A stretch of DNA of 64,000 bases from Acinetobacter puyangensis (GCF_900096995.1 NZ_OANT01000005.1:124001-188000), one strand, 5' to 3'; positions 9,415 to 19,421 are shown, numbered from the stretch's first letter. The notes: generated from the sequence alone by a model not told the origin. Made by a program: numbers and translations.

Positions 9415-9748
9415 TTAACGTGAACTCGGGATAAGATGTGTAGAAGAAATCGATTTCGTAGCAGCGTTCGCTGCCTGTTCGAGGCCGGTAAATTATCTGC
9501 AAAATAATGTTTTTTCAATTCATTTGTTTTTTAGCGGTATTTGAGCGAGTTTGCAGCGGACAAATGGTTTTGCCCTTGCGTGGTTATACCACTCTTCCCG
9601 AAAGCCTTGCGAGCTATAGCTCTCAGGTCGAACCGAAGGTTTATCCCGAAATATGTATAACCTTGTAAGACTCCGTCGTGATTCTTTCATTGAAATTAAT
9701 TTTATTCATACAAAACAAATATTTTTATCCAGAACTGACGTTAATTAT
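9411..9748. repeat. 338-bp element bounded by imperfect 24-base inverted repeats
   Basis: Left repeat 9411-9434 and right repeat 9725-9748 match at 19 of 24 positions when one is reverse-complemented; both carry the core TTATCC...ACGTTAATTA. Inside are another TTATCCCGA copy (9641-9649), a perfect 12-base palindrome (9446-9457), a GCAGCG/CGCTGC hairpin (9461-9474) and the palindrome GAGCTATAGCTC (9611-9622). No credible gene is inside. This resembles a small non-autonomous mobile element or structured intergenic repeat. The left end overlaps the methylase stop codon. Confidence 0.5.
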
Positions 9749-9813
9749 GATTCTTTTATTGATCAATAATTCAAGCATCTTAAATGTTGATATGCTAAAA
9801 AAATTAAGCAAAA

Positions 9814-9835
9814 AAAGACCGCCGAAGCAGTCTTT
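9814..9835 (-). terminator. Intrinsic terminator of dat-ddc
   Basis: On the minus strand the stem GACTGC / GCGGTC closes a TTCG tetraloop, extended by AAA/TTT pairs, and is followed by a T-rich tail. It is 22 bases beyond the ddc stop. A strong rho-independent terminator by inspection. Confidence 0.85.
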
Positions 9836-9856
9836 CTTTATATCAATCACAGCATC

Positions 9857-11389
9857 TTAATCAATTGCTGGTACATAGCTGCCAGTCGCAATCGCATCTT
9901 TGATACGGTCTGCTTCAGCAAGAACCAATGCCAGAAGACCTTGAACATCTTCAAATGTCACGACAGGACTTAAGGTGGTCATTTTCAATGACTGAACATC
10001 ACCCACTTTAGTCACACCAATATTGGCTTCACCACGGGCAAATAATTCATCTGCCACGTTCTGGTTCAAGCTATCGACAAACTCAAGCGGATAATCTTTT
10101 GGTACCACACGGAACAATACTGATGCAAATTGTGGTTCAACCAGAAGTTCTAAACCATCTGTTGCCTTGATATAATCGGCAACCTGACGAGTCAGTTTAA
10201 CTCCATGGTCAATCATCGAACCATACAGCTCTTCGCCTAATGCCTCAATGGTCATCCATAATTTTAATGCATCAAAACGTCGGGTGGTTTGCAATGATTT
10301 TGACACCAGATTTGGCACACCATGTTCTTCATCATAGGCAGAATTTAAATATTCTGCTTCATAATGCATGAACCGATAATTTGCTTCATCTTTAAGTAAA
10401 AATGCACCACAGCTGATACTTTGGAAATAATGCTTATGGAAATCCAGTGTCACAGAATCTGACAAAGATAAGCCATCTAGCCAATGTTTATAATCATTAG
10501 ATAGAATTAATGCACCACCCCAAGCCGCATCGACATGCATCCAGGCACCGTATTGTGTGGTTAACTCACGTACACGTTTCAGTGGATCAATCGCACCTGC
10601 ATCAGTCGTTCCCGCAGTTGCAACTACGCAAGCCACGATTTTACCTTCTGCCTGCAAATGCGCCATGGTTTTTTCCAGCGCATCAACATCCATTTGGGCT
10701 TTGTCATTCACAGGAACTGTAACCACAGACTGAAAACCCATACCCATCATGGCCATGTTCTTTTGCACAGAAAAATGTGCATTTTCAGAACAGATCACTT
10801 TGACTTTTTTCAGGGCTTCAGCGGGTAAACCATCACGTTGTACCGACCAAGGCTGACCATTTTCATCCTGCCAGTTTTTAGCAATACACCAGTCCCGTGC
10901 CAGTAACACACCCATCAAGTTGGATTGTGTACCGCCGGAGGTAAACACGCCAGCAGTACCTGCACCATAACCAACTTTTTGGCGTAGCCAGTCGATCAAC
11001 TGTACTTCCATCAAAGAACCCGCTGGGCTTTGATCCCAGGAATCCATAGATTGATTGGTGGCATTAATCAATACTTCGGCAATTTGACTGGTGACCATGG
11101 TAGGACAATGCAAATGTGCCAGAGAATGTGGATGATGGACTTTCAGACTTTTATTCAGGAAAAGTTCAACCATGCGCTCTAATGCTGGTTGTAAGCCCAT
11201 ACCCTGTTGAGACGGATTAAAGGAAATCGCTGTACGCAATTCCTTAATACTGCCGCCGGTATACATTTTGTCATTTTGTAACCATGCAGATACAGCCTTG
11301 ACGGCATCAGTCATTGCCGACTGATAATCGGCAATAGACTGCGCATCATTGCACAATAACGCTTTACGATGCTGGGCAAAATCAACCAT
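9857..11389 (-). CDS. ddc: L-2,4-diaminobutyrate decarboxylase
   Basis: 510-aa PLP-dependent group II decarboxylase converting L-2,4-diaminobutyrate to 1,3-diaminopropane in the cytosol. Visible motifs are the substrate/PLP region [18 protein letters not shown], the acid [13 protein letters not shown] (Asp for the pyridine nitrogen) and the PLP-lysine motif [10 protein letters not shown]. The N-terminal [13 protein letters not shown] is typical. It starts on the last base of the dat stop (TAATG), so translation is probably coupled. The product is the main Acinetobacter polyamine and has been linked to surface motility in A. baumannii. A strong terminator follows. Confidence 0.95.
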   Translation of the reverse strand: MVDFAQHRKALLCNDAQSIADYQSAMTDAVKAVSAWLQNDKMYTGGSIKELRTAISFNPSQQGMGLQPALERMVELFLNKSLKVHHPHSLAHLHCPTMVTSQIAEVLINATNQSMDSWDQSPAGSLMEVQLIDWLRQKVGYGAGTAGVFTSGGTQSNLMGVLLARDWCIAKNWQDENGQPWSVQRDGLPAEALKKVKVICSENAHFSVQKNMAMMGMGFQSVVTVPVNDKAQMDVDALEKTMAHLQAEGKIVACVVATAGTTDAGAIDPLKRVRELTTQYGAWMHVDAAWGGALILSNDYKHWLDGLSLSDSVTLDFHKHYFQSISCGAFLLKDEANYRFMHYEAEYLNSAYDEEHGVPNLVSKSLQTTRRFDALKLWMTIEALGEELYGSMIDHGVKLTRQVADYIKATDGLELLVEPQFASVLFRVVPKDYPLEFVDSLNQNVADELFARGEANIGVTKVGDVQSLKMTTLSPVVTFEDVQGLLALVLAEADRIKDAIATGSYVPAID

Positions 11390-12762
11390 TATTGCGCGCC
11401 TCGTACAGCAATAAGTGCTTCGCCCACAGCTTTCTTAAAGCGTTTTAATACTTCTTCACACTCTTCTTGCGTAATAATCAGCGGACAAAGTAAACGAATC
11501 ACGGTACCACCACGACCACCTTTTTCCAGCATCAGTTTATTGTCAAAACATGCTGTTTGGATCGCTGCTGCCAATTGTGAGTCAGCCGGATAAGCACCCA
11601 GATGATCTGGTGCCTGACGCTCATCAATAATTTCGATACCAATCATCAAACCACGACCGCGCACATGACCAATACAAGGCAATTCTGCTTGAAGTTTTTT
11701 CAATTCTGCCTGTAAAAAATCACCACGTTGTTGTGCATTCTCAGTCAGATTGTCTTTTTTGATGGTATTTAAAGTCGCAAGACCTGTACCCATCGCCAAC
11801 TGGTTACCACGGAATGTACCGGTATGTCCTGCTGGTTGCCATGCATCGAATTTACGTTTGATACCCAATACCGCCAGCGGTAAGCTACCACCAACCGCTT
11901 TAGACATCACCACCACATCAGGTTCGATCCCCGCGTACTCGAATGCAAACATTTTTCCAGAACGGGCAAAACCAGCCTGTACTTCATCCAGAATCAACAC
12001 AATATTGTGCTTTTCTGTCACTTCACGAATTTTTTTCAACCATTTGGTTGGGGCAATAACCACACCGCCTTCACCTTGAATGGCTTCAAGAATCACCGCA
12101 GCAGGACGGGTTACGCCACTTTCTACGTCTTCGATCAACTGTTCAAAATAATAGGTTAACGCATCAACGCCTGCTTCACCACCGATCCCAAACGGACAGC
12201 GGTATTCGTGTGGATACGGCATAAACTGTACATATGGCATTAAACCATTCACAGCATTTTTTGCACTCAGGTTACCGGTCATTGCCAATGAACCATGTGT
12301 CATACCGTGATAGCCACCAGAAAAACTGATCACTGTACTGCGGCCAGTATAGGTCTTGGCCAATTTAATTGCAGCTTCTGTCGCATCTGCACCAGATGGA
12401 CCACAGAACTGTAAACAATACTCTTCCTGACCACCCGGCAAATAAGATAACAAGGCTTCTGTAAAAGCATCTTTTAATGGCGTGGTCAAATCAAGGGTAT
12501 GCAGTGGTAAACCACTTGCTAAAGTGTCTTGAATACTTTGAATTACAGCAGGGTGATTATGACCTAATGCCAGAGTACCTGCACCAGCTAAACAGTCGAG
12601 GTATTCATTACCTTCGACATCAGTGACCCAACAGCCTTTCGCTTTCGCAATTGCTAAAGGTAATTTACGAGGATAACTACGAACATTTGATTCCATTTGA
12701 CTTTGGCGGGTCAAATAATATTCATTAGTCTTGGCAGTTGGATCGTTTGAAGATACGCTCAT
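11389..12762 (-). CDS. dat: Diaminobutyrate--2-oxoglutarate aminotransferase
   Basis: 457-aa class-III PLP aminotransferase interconverting L-2,4-diaminobutyrate and aspartate semialdehyde, with glutamate as donor. Typical pieces are the N-terminal [24 protein letters not shown], the cofactor-phosphate loop near [19 protein letters not shown], the acid pair in [14 protein letters not shown] and the PLP lysine in [15 protein letters not shown]. It overlaps ddc by one base; together they form the two-step 1,3-diaminopropane pathway. A perfect inverted repeat lies in the leader 36-59 bases upstream of the ATG. Confidence 0.95.
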   Translation of the reverse strand: MSVSSNDPTAKTNEYYLTRQSQMESNVRSYPRKLPLAIAKAKGCWVTDVEGNEYLDCLAGAGTLALGHNHPAVIQSIQDTLASGLPLHTLDLTTPLKDAFTEALLSYLPGGQEEYCLQFCGPSGADATEAAIKLAKTYTGRSTVISFSGGYHGMTHGSLAMTGNLSAKNAVNGLMPYVQFMPYPHEYRCPFGIGGEAGVDALTYYFEQLIEDVESGVTRPAAVILEAIQGEGGVVIAPTKWLKKIREVTEKHNIVLILDEVQAGFARSGKMFAFEYAGIEPDVVVMSKAVGGSLPLAVLGIKRKFDAWQPAGHTGTFRGNQLAMGTGLATLNTIKKDNLTENAQQRGDFLQAELKKLQAELPCIGHVRGRGLMIGIEIIDERQAPDHLGAYPADSQLAAAIQTACFDNKLMLEKGGRGGTVIRLLCPLIITQEECEEVLKRFKKAVGEALIAVRGAQ

Positions 12763-12797
12763 ATCGGATTACCATCTCAGATAAGGGTAAAAAGAAA

Positions 12798-12821
12798 TAA
12801 GTCTTAGCAATCTAAGACTTA
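12798..12821 (-). promoter_or_regulatory. Perfect inverted repeat in the dat leader
   Basis: Ten-base perfect arms (TAAGTCTTAG / CTAAGACTTA) around a 4-base CAAT loop, 36 bases before the dat ATG. It is either a dimeric-regulator operator or a 5'-UTR hairpin controlling the dat-ddc operon. No U-run follows, so a terminator is unlikely. Confidence 0.45.
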
Positions 12822-13307
12822 TACCATAGTAGCTAGTTTAGGATAATGCTTCGTTCTATCTTAGTCCTAGGCAGCCGATCATACAGAATTTTTAAAGAAA
12901 AAAAACATTTTTATGCAATTTTGCCGAGAAAAAATGATGATTTTTCAAAAATATTTCGCTGTTAATCATAATGTATAAGTCTAACAATGAATAAAGTAAA
13001 ATAAATGACAAAAAATCAAAAAACACAAAAAAATAATAAAAATTACCATAAGCAAATAGCAGCGCATAAAACGATCAAATTTCAACAAATATGCAACTTG
13101 ACGAATCATCACAGATAAAATGCACACATTAAAAAAACCGATCATCAAATCTATTTAATAAAACATAATCCATATTACAGATATATAAATCAATATCTTA
13201 TCTCTGTTACCATTAGATGGTATACTATTAGGGCTAATCGATCTGTAGCAAAAAATGTGACAGACAAATCTGTTATCCATTATTCAATTTTTATAAATAC
13301 TTTTATT
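12822..13307. other. A+T-rich intergenic region without a gene
   Basis: Very A+T-rich stretch between divergent dat and the DUF4385 gene with no ORF of coding character. A short inverted repeat ACAGA-caaa-TCTGT lies near 13260-13273. In-frame GTG at 13257 could extend the following gene, but no ribosome site supports it. I see nothing else. Confidence 0.5.
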
Positions 13308-13868
13308 ATGACTAAATCATCCAATACCAACTCGCCTAAAAGATTATCGAAAGTACATTCCAATAGTTTTGATTACTCGCTCGACTTTAAGAAAATAAAT
13401 TTTCGTAAACGACCAGACCTCTATCGCATTGGTAGAGGCGAACAAGGTGTATTATTAGTGGAACCTTATAAAACAGAAATTCTACCCTTTTGGCAGTTTG
13501 CAGATGTAGAAAAAGCAGAAAAAAGCAGTACTAAAATTTATCAGTTATTCCTAGACTATTTGGATAATGATGATTTTGTCGGCGCTGATATGGCACGCAA
13601 ATTTTTACAAATGGGTTTCACCCGCGCACGTCGTTATGCAAACCACAAAGGGGGCAAGAAATACAAAGGCGCAGTGCCTGAAAACAAAAAAGGTTTAAGT
13701 GGTGCACATGGTAGAGAGCAGCTTCCGCGTAGTGAAGAAGATGAGATCAAAGCCAAAGCAGCAGAAATTTTTAAAGAAAAATGGCATCAAGCCAAACAAC
13801 ATCCCGAATATCTAAAGCAAAAAGAACTATTTAAACAGAAATATCTAGGATCTGTTGACATTTCATAA
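13308..13868 (+). CDS. DUF4385 family protein
   Basis: 186 aa from the ATG at 13308, chosen because the family begins shortly before FDYSLDFKKINFRKRPDLY. Family hallmarks visible: YRIGRGEQGVLLVEPYKTEI, then DFVGADMARKFLQMGFTRARRY and the basic ANHKGGKKY. A charged helical tail follows. The function of DUF4385 is unknown; it is soluble and cytosolic, with no signal sequence. It stands alone, between dat-ddc and an IS remnant whose left end begins 36 bases after its stop. Confidence 0.8.
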   Translation: MTKSSNTNSPKRLSKVHSNSFDYSLDFKKINFRKRPDLYRIGRGEQGVLLVEPYKTEILPFWQFADVEKAEKSSTKIYQLFLDYLDNDDFVGADMARKFLQMGFTRARRYANHKGGKKYKGAVPENKKGLSGAHGREQLPRSEEDEIKAKAAEIFKEKWHQAKQHPEYLKQKELFKQKYLGSVDIS

Positions 13869-13904
13869 CGGCAATCAGATGTATATACAAGCTAAAGTAG
13901 CAGC

Positions 13905-14411
13905 GAGACTGTAAATAAAACTGTGTAACCGCTTAAACTAAGCCTCAATGTTGTTGGGGCAACACAGTTGTTTACCATGAAAAAATGAAGCAATGCTGGC
14001 ATTAACAAAAGAATTTGCCAAGAATCTAAAAACCGAAGCTGACCTGAATGATTCCAGTAAAACTCTAAAAAAGCTCACAGTTGAAACTGCACTCAATGCG
14101 GAACTGACAGAATATCTTGGCTTTGACAAGAACAGTACAAGAGTAGGTAAAAATGTACGCAATGGCTATACGACAAAATGCCTACTTATTCAGAACAATG
14201 TTATTTGTCATGCGACCAAGAAAAGAAAAATTTTCCCAACTGATGATTCCGTGAGAAAAGTGGTATATTTAGCGATTATGGCAGCAAGCAAAAAATGGAC
14301 GATGCCTATTCAGAATTGGAAAGCTGCCATGAATCGTTTTAGTATCATGTTTGAAGAGCGTGTAACCAAGTATTTTTAAAACTGTATTTACACATAATTA
14401 TTTACACCCTC
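13905..14411 (+). mobile_element. Internally deleted IS256-family element
   Basis: About 507 bp bounded by related inverted ends (13905-13928 and 14388-14411, sharing TGTAAATAA and TGTGTAA blocks, roughly 19 of 24). A normal IS256 element is about 1.3 kb, so about 0.8 kb of the transposase centre is missing. I could not see a matching 8-9 base target duplication. It is probably immobile unless a full-length relative acts in trans. Confidence 0.75.
13993..14379 (+). pseudogene. IS256-family transposase remnant (N- and C-terminal pieces fused)
   Basis: 128 aa read in one frame, but the family is about 400 aa. The first part (about 1-70) matches the transposase N-terminus, with LTVETALNAELTEYLGFDKNS then RNGYTTK. 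The last part (about 83-128) matches the extreme C-terminus, TDDSVRKVVYLAIMAASKKW then MPIQNWKAAMNRFSIMF. The catalytic core with the DDE residues has been deleted, so the product cannot transpose. The junction is near residues 72-82. Confidence 0.85.
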
Positions 14412-14489
14412 GGTTTGAATTTTAATCTACTTATGTCAACACACCCTAATGAAATTCCCTCTGTCTAAAATCAGATAGAAGGATAAATA

Positions 14490-16994
14490 TTAATATTTCG
14501 CTCTTAAAGTGACCATTGCATTGATTGGTTCGCCAAACCGCACACCACCATCACTATATATTTGTGAATAATATGACTTATCAAATAAATTATTAACATT
14601 GACAGCAATATTTAAGTGTTCATTAATAGGATAACTTGCCATCAGATTTACAAGGGCATAAGCTGGCTGAGAATATGCAATGCTTTCATAACGTCCTACT
14701 GTCCATTTACTCTGATAATTAACACCGCCGCCAACTGTTAAATCATTAGCAAACTTATAGGTAGCAAACAAACGAGCAATATGTTCAGGAGTATCTTCAG
14801 TAAAGACACGTCCCTGATTATTCTGATCTTTGGCATATTCGGTAGTATTATAAGTATAACCAAATGTTAAATTCAAATAGGGGAAAACTTCACCACGAAT
14901 CTCGGCTTCTATACCTTCACTAATCACTTTACCCGATGCAACATTACAATAGGCTTCTCCACCATTAAAAGGACACTCCCCTTTACTATTCTCATCACGC
15001 ATAGAACGATTAATTTGATTGGTTTTAAAAGCCGCTAAAGAGGCAATGGCACTGTCATCAAATAATCCAGCTTTTACCCCAATTTCATAAACATTTCCTT
15101 GGATGGGGTCTAATAGTTCCTGATTCCGTCCTTTTGCACTTTGCACTACAAATGTATCGGTATAGCTTGCATAACCTGTAAAAATATCATTAAAATCATA
15201 AGTTAAACCCAGGTAAGGTGTTAATACACCAGTTTTTTTATAATCACCAACAGATTCAAAATTACTTTGCCGAACCCCTGCAATTACTTTAAATGGATCG
15301 GTGATATTTAAACGTGTGGTTAAGTAATATCCAGATTGTTTAACTTCTTCATAACTGGTATTTACATATCTTGGTGCAATATAGGGTAATTGGTAAGGAC
15401 TATAATTTTTAATGTTTACATATAAATAGGGTGTATTTGAGGTTTCATTCCAGCCTAATAAACTATAGTCTTCCAAAACCTGATCCCAACTTGTCCAAGC
15501 CCCTGGTGTTTTACTTTTACTTTGATTACCACCAAAAACCAGTTCATGTTCACGACCAAATAAAGAATACGTACCTTTAGCAAAGAAATCATAAACATCT
15601 ATATCTTGCTGATAGTTATAACCATATTTATAGACTGTTGCCAAGGCGTTGTCTGCACTGGTGGATGTTGATGATAAACCTAATGAAGTAAACACCATGT
15701 CCATGTTATATCGAGCTTTCATATAACTGGCCTTGATTTCCCAGCCATTGGTAAATTTGTGGCTGAGATCAATAAAACCCTGACTATTGGATTTATCCCA
15801 GAAATCTGTGTAATGACAACCACAATTAGAATTATCAATACCAATCTTTACACCATTGACATAATTAGGAATTGTATTGACTGGAACAGCATGTTCACCC
15901 TGACGGGAATAACCTGCGTTTAATAATGTATGATCTGTTAAGTCTGCACTCACAATACCATATAATACATTTGAATCCCTTGTTACAGCCGTCATATACG
16001 AATCAGCATCCTGTCCAGCAACCACCAATCGTCCACGTACACTTCCCGCCTTGTTTAGCGGACCAGAAATATCAAATTCTGCACGTTTGGTATCCCAAGT
16101 ACCATAACTTATTGCCCCATTGGCTTGAAATTCTGCTGTAGGCTTTTTACGGATAATATTAATTGCACCAGATGGTTCACCAGAGCCTTGCATTAACCCT
16201 GCTGCACCACGTAAAACTTCTATACTTTCTATGGTCGCCACATCTGGTTTTGAGGAAGTGACATTATTTGCGTTGATTGCCACGCCATCATATTGCATTA
16301 AATTAGAGTTCCAGCCATCACCGACATTAAAACCACGGATGGAAAAGTTGGTTCGTTCGGTATTATCGCCAGTTAAAATAATCCCTGTAGTATTTAAAAG
16401 TGCTTGTCCAAGATTGGTTACACCCATGTCTTCGATCTGTTTACGAGTAACCACAGAAACAGATTGAGGTGTTTCTTTCACATCAATATCTAATCTTGTA
16501 GAGGTACTGGCTTGTTTTTTTGTATATGAAATTGCTGTTTCATTTTCAGCATTCACTGTAATCACAGGTAACTGATTTACGCCATTACTGTTAGTATTTA
16601 TCCGCCCTTGTGCACTCACATCAATCGGCTTTAACTGCCCCATATCCCGAACTTGTGTTTTTGTTGCCGCAGTTTTTGCAACCAAGGTATAGCCATTTGT
16701 CACTTTTTGAATCTGAAATGGTGTTTGTGCCAATAACTGATTAAAACCGTCTTCTATCGAATAGCTGCCTTGTAAACCAGTTGTTTGATAAGCTGCCAGC
16801 GATTGCCCATCCAGAATCAGATTAACATTATGTTGTAAGGCATATTGATTTAATGCCTGATTTAAATCGCCAGCTGCAATACTAACGCTCATCTGTGCAT
16901 GAGCAATAGTTGCCATGCCAGCCCCCATCGCCATAACAGCAAAATGAATCGATAAAACCAAAGGTTTAAAACGTATAACTAAACTTGAGCGCAT
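14490..16994 (-). CDS. TonB-dependent siderophore receptor with STN domain (FpvA/FoxA-like)
   Basis: 834 aa from the ATG at 16994, which has AGGA just upstream; an in-frame TTG at 17000 is less likely. Signal peptide to about residue 34 (ATIAHAQ), STN signalling domain (about 35-108), two TonB-box-like stretches (IDVSA at 124 and ITVNA at 145), then a siderophore-receptor plug with DVKETPQSVSVVTRKQIED and NFSIRGFNVGDGWNSN, and a barrel ending in TLRAKY. Ferric hydroxamate or pyoverdine-like ligands are typical of this subfamily, but the actual substrate is unknown. Its likely regulators, fecI-fecR at 17941-19421, lie on the same strand upstream, separated by an oppositely oriented Uma2 gene. 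A Fur-like site precedes it. Confidence 0.88.
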   Translation of the reverse strand: MRSSLVIRFKPLVLSIHFAVMAMGAGMATIAHAQMSVSIAAGDLNQALNQYALQHNVNLILDGQSLAAYQTTGLQGSYSIEDGFNQLLAQTPFQIQKVTNGYTLVAKTAATKTQVRDMGQLKPIDVSAQGRINTNSNGVNQLPVITVNAENETAISYTKKQASTSTRLDIDVKETPQSVSVVTRKQIEDMGVTNLGQALLNTTGIILTGDNTERTNFSIRGFNVGDGWNSNLMQYDGVAINANNVTSSKPDVATIESIEVLRGAAGLMQGSGEPSGAINIIRKKPTAEFQANGAISYGTWDTKRAEFDISGPLNKAGSVRGRLVVAGQDADSYMTAVTRDSNVLYGIVSADLTDHTLLNAGYSRQGEHAVPVNTIPNYVNGVKIGIDNSNCGCHYTDFWDKSNSQGFIDLSHKFTNGWEIKASYMKARYNMDMVFTSLGLSSTSTSADNALATVYKYGYNYQQDIDVYDFFAKGTYSLFGREHELVFGGNQSKSKTPGAWTSWDQVLEDYSLLGWNETSNTPYLYVNIKNYSPYQLPYIAPRYVNTSYEEVKQSGYYLTTRLNITDPFKVIAGVRQSNFESVGDYKKTGVLTPYLGLTYDFNDIFTGYASYTDTFVVQSAKGRNQELLDPIQGNVYEIGVKAGLFDDSAIASLAAFKTNQINRSMRDENSKGECPFNGGEAYCNVASGKVISEGIEAEIRGEVFPYLNLTFGYTYNTTEYAKDQNNQGRVFTEDTPEHIARLFATYKFANDLTVGGGVNYQSKWTVGRYESIAYSQPAYALVNLMASYPINEHLNIAVNVNNLFDKSYYSQIYSDGGVRFGEPINAMVTLRAKY

Positions 16995-17160
16995 GTTCAA
17001 TTCCTCATCATTATATTTGCTCTAAACACTTAGACGATTCAGATAAAAAAAACGGAAAAAAATTTTTAGATTATTTTTAATAAAATTTTATCTAATTGTT
17101 ATTAATGTATTTTTTAATAAAAAATTTAACAGATAAAATGACCCTTTTGTTTTCATGCTC

Positions 17161-17179
17161 AATGATTATTATCATTCAA
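17161..17179. promoter_or_regulatory. Fur-box-like site between receptor 2 and the Uma2 gene
   Basis: AATGATTATTATCATT contains overlapping NATWAT-type half-sites; 12 of 15 positions match the Fur core. It is about 170 bases upstream of the receptor ATG and about 95 upstream of the divergent nuclease gene, so it could affect either. Confidence 0.5.
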
Positions 17180-17273
17180 ACCCGAATAGAATGCTTTTTT
17201 ACATAAGCGGTGCTCAACAGAAAATCATTTATGTTAAATTAATAGACAAATAACAAGCATTTGAGATCATCAT

Positions 17274-17885
17274 ATGGTCATCGCAAAAAAAATTAATCCC
17301 ATCATTAGTGAAGATGAATATTTAAATGATGAGAAAATTTCAGATATTAAACATGAATATATTGATGGCTATGTCTATGCAATGTCTGGAGCAAGTGCCA
17401 ATCACAATCGTATCGCAGGGAATCTTTTTAGTGCTTTAAGTGTACATTTAAAGCATGCACCTGGTCAGCCTTATACTTCGGATATGAAGGTTAAAATTGG
17501 CAGTAAATACTTCTATCCTGATGTTTTGGTCGATTGTGACAATTTGTCAGGCGATAGTTATTTTAGCCAAAATCCGATTTTAATTATTGAAGTCTTATCC
17601 AAATCAACACGGCAGATTGATCGAAAAATCAAACTTGAAAGCTATCTGAACATTGCACAATTGCAGGAATATATTTTAATCGAACAGGATTTTGTTGATG
17701 TAGAAGTCATCCGTCGTCGTACCGGATGGCAATCAGAACATTATTTCTTAGGTGAAAATGTTACTTTTGAATCTGTCAATTTAAGCGTAAGTGTGGAAGA
17801 TATTTATCATCGTGTTGATAATAGCGATGTCAAAGAATGGTTATTGAAACAAGCTGAAGACGCCATTGAAAACAATATCGAATAA
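17274..17885 (+). CDS. Uma2 family (DUF820) PD-(D/E)XK-type restriction endonuclease-like protein
   Basis: 203-aa soluble protein. The Uma2 fold is recognised from EYIDGYVYAMSGASANHNRI, the YTSDMKVKIGSKYFYPDVLV segment with the catalytic-type Asp, and LIIEVLSKST with the acidic residue and Lys of the PD-(D/E)XK core, then KLESYLNIAQLQEYILIEQD. Members are predicted nucleases of unknown role, abundant in cyanobacteria and scattered elsewhere, often as mobile cargo. Here it sits alone, opposite in orientation, inside an otherwise standard fecI-fecR-receptor block, so it was probably inserted. Confidence 0.85.
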   Translation: MVIAKKINPIISEDEYLNDEKISDIKHEYIDGYVYAMSGASANHNRIAGNLFSALSVHLKHAPGQPYTSDMKVKIGSKYFYPDVLVDCDNLSGDSYFSQNPILIIEVLSKSTRQIDRKIKLESYLNIAQLQEYILIEQDFVDVEVIRRRTGWQSEHYFLGENVTFESVNLSVSVEDIYHRVDNSDVKEWLLKQAEDAIENNIE

Positions 17886-17940
17886 CCTTTAGCACCTATT
17901 GATCTTTAAATATATACATGTTTTTTGACACAATCCCTCA

Positions 17941-18894
17941 TCAGTTTTTCTTTATACTGGTCACATATTGCGAATAATTTGAAATATCCAGTCCAACATG
18001 CTCACTTAATAACTGCAAGGCCACTTCAGGTTGATCAAGTGGTAATACCGCTGTAACCCTGAAATGCTGCAAATTTTCTTTTGAATACATATAATAACTG
18101 GTCTGATAACTTGCCAGAATCTGTAGAATTTGATCCAGTGGCATATTATTAACCACCAATTTTTTACTCTTCCAAGCTTGCAATAAGGCTTGTGGTGAAT
18201 TTTCATCTACTTTAACCACCCCATGATCTAGAGACAGGGTTTGCCCGGTTTTTAAGACAATACTTGGATTTTCTTTACCCATATCAACTTTGGTTTTTGA
18301 TTCCAGCATACTGACAATGGTTAGGTCATCATGATGTTGTACGATAAACCGTGTCCCCAATGCCTGAATTTCACCTTGTCCTGTCTTCACCACAAAAGGT
18401 CGATGCGCATCTTTGGCCACATCCACCAAAATATTGCCCTGCAATAACGCAATGGTTCTTTGCTGTCCTGAATATTGAATATTATAAATTGTTTTACCCG
18501 AGGCTTGAATGGTGGTTGAATCTTCCAACACCTGTTGTTGCCATGCTTGTACCGGATTTTTAACATCGGCAGTCCAAAACTGCCAGGGTAAAGCATAAAG
18601 TAGTCCAGCAAATAATAACACCATGACAAATGCAGAAAAATGTGGTGGTAATTTTCTTTTTTTACCCAGCACTTTATCCTGCATAATCGGATGCTGGCTA
18701 TCAATATTATGCTGCTGTAAAGACTGTACACCTTGAATCAGTTTTTCTAATTGTTCAAATGCCTGTAAATGTTGCGGACTTTGTTGTTTCCATTGTGCCA
18801 ATGCTTGCAGATCATCTGCGCTACATTGCTCTGTACTTAACTTGACCACCCATTCTGCAGCTTGTTCAGCAATCAATTCTTGTTGTGATTTCAT
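17941..18894 (-). CDS. FecR-family anti-sigma / sigma-activator protein (module 2)
   Basis: 317 aa from the ATG at 18894; a TTG one codon earlier is possible. An N-terminal DUF4880-like domain (QAAEWVVKLSTEQCSADDLQ) leads to one membrane helix near residues 83-100. The periplasmic FecR domain has RPFVVKTGQGEIQALGTRFIV, and the C-terminal STN-like part ends at the periplasmic tail. It starts 5 bases after the fecI stop. Should transmit occupancy of receptor 2 (14490-16994) to the sigma factor. Confidence 0.87.
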   Translation of the reverse strand: MKSQQELIAEQAAEWVVKLSTEQCSADDLQALAQWKQQSPQHLQAFEQLEKLIQGVQSLQQHNIDSQHPIMQDKVLGKKRKLPPHFSAFVMVLLFAGLLYALPWQFWTADVKNPVQAWQQQVLEDSTTIQASGKTIYNIQYSGQQRTIALLQGNILVDVAKDAHRPFVVKTGQGEIQALGTRFIVQHHDDLTIVSMLESKTKVDMGKENPSIVLKTGQTLSLDHGVVKVDENSPQALLQAWKSKKLVVNNMPLDQILQILASYQTSYYMYSKENLQHFRVTAVLPLDQPEVALQLLSEHVGLDISNYSQYVTSIKKN

Positions 18895-18899
18895 CAAAA

Positions 18900-19421
18900 T
18901 TAAATTTCATCATTCAAATCAGGCATACGACGCTGGAAATGCATTAAAGCTTTTACCAATTCATTATGAACTGTTTTGGGATGAACGTCTAATTTTTCCG
19001 CAATACAATTTAATTTTTCACCATCTAAAAAATGCCAGATAAAAATTTTTTGTGTGCGTTCTGGTAATCTTTCCAACAACATGGCCAGTTGTTCCAGTAA
19101 CTGGATCGCAATCAGAATTTTTTCGGGGGAAATGTCATGACAGAACTGTTGCTGTTCGAGATGCGCTAAATATGCCTGTTCAATTTTAGCATGACGTGAA
19201 TGGTCAATCAGAACACGCTTGGCCACTGTGGTTAAAAATGCTTTGGGTTGTTCCAATTGTAAAATATTTTTTTGGCTTAATAACTTGGTAAAGGTATCCT
19301 GTAGCACATCCTCTGCACGTTCTGCCGATCCAAGTTTTTGATACAGCCATACATATAGCCAGCGACGATGCTCCTGATAAAGCTCGGCAATATACTTTTG
19401 TATGGCAATATTCTGATACAT
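18900..19421 (-). CDS. FecI-like ECF RNA polymerase sigma factor (module 2)
   Basis: 173 aa. Region 2 (residues about 10-80) contains ERAEDVLQDTFTKLL; region 4 (about 115-165) contains IFIWHFLDGEKLNCIAEKLD followed by a recognition helix VHPKTVHNELV. Belongs to the iron-starvation sigma group. Immediately followed by fecR, with a Fur-like site about 40-60 bases upstream. Expected target is the receptor 2 promoter and perhaps others. Confidence 0.87.
   Translation of the reverse strand: MYQNIAIQKYIAELYQEHRRWLYVWLYQKLGSAERAEDVLQDTFTKLLSQKNILQLEQPKAFLTTVAKRVLIDHSRHAKIEQAYLAHLEQQQFCHDISPEKILIAIQLLEQLAMLLERLPERTQKIFIWHFLDGEKLNCIAEKLDVHPKTVHNELVKALMHFQRRMPDLNDEI

Noticed and set aside
9678..9860. 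60-codon plus-strand frame upstream of the ddc terminator
   Set aside because: Covers the inverted-repeat end and the terminator, is very A+T-rich and has no ribosome site.
9857..12762. dat-ddc as part of a siderophore biosynthesis cluster
   Set aside because: No NIS synthetase, acyltransferase or hydroxylase gene is near; the pair is a housekeeping diaminopropane pathway in this genus, so only a loose supply link is possible.
13257..13307. Upstream GTG start for the DUF4385 gene
   Set aside because: Adds a non-family N-terminus and has no better ribosome site than the ATG at 13308.
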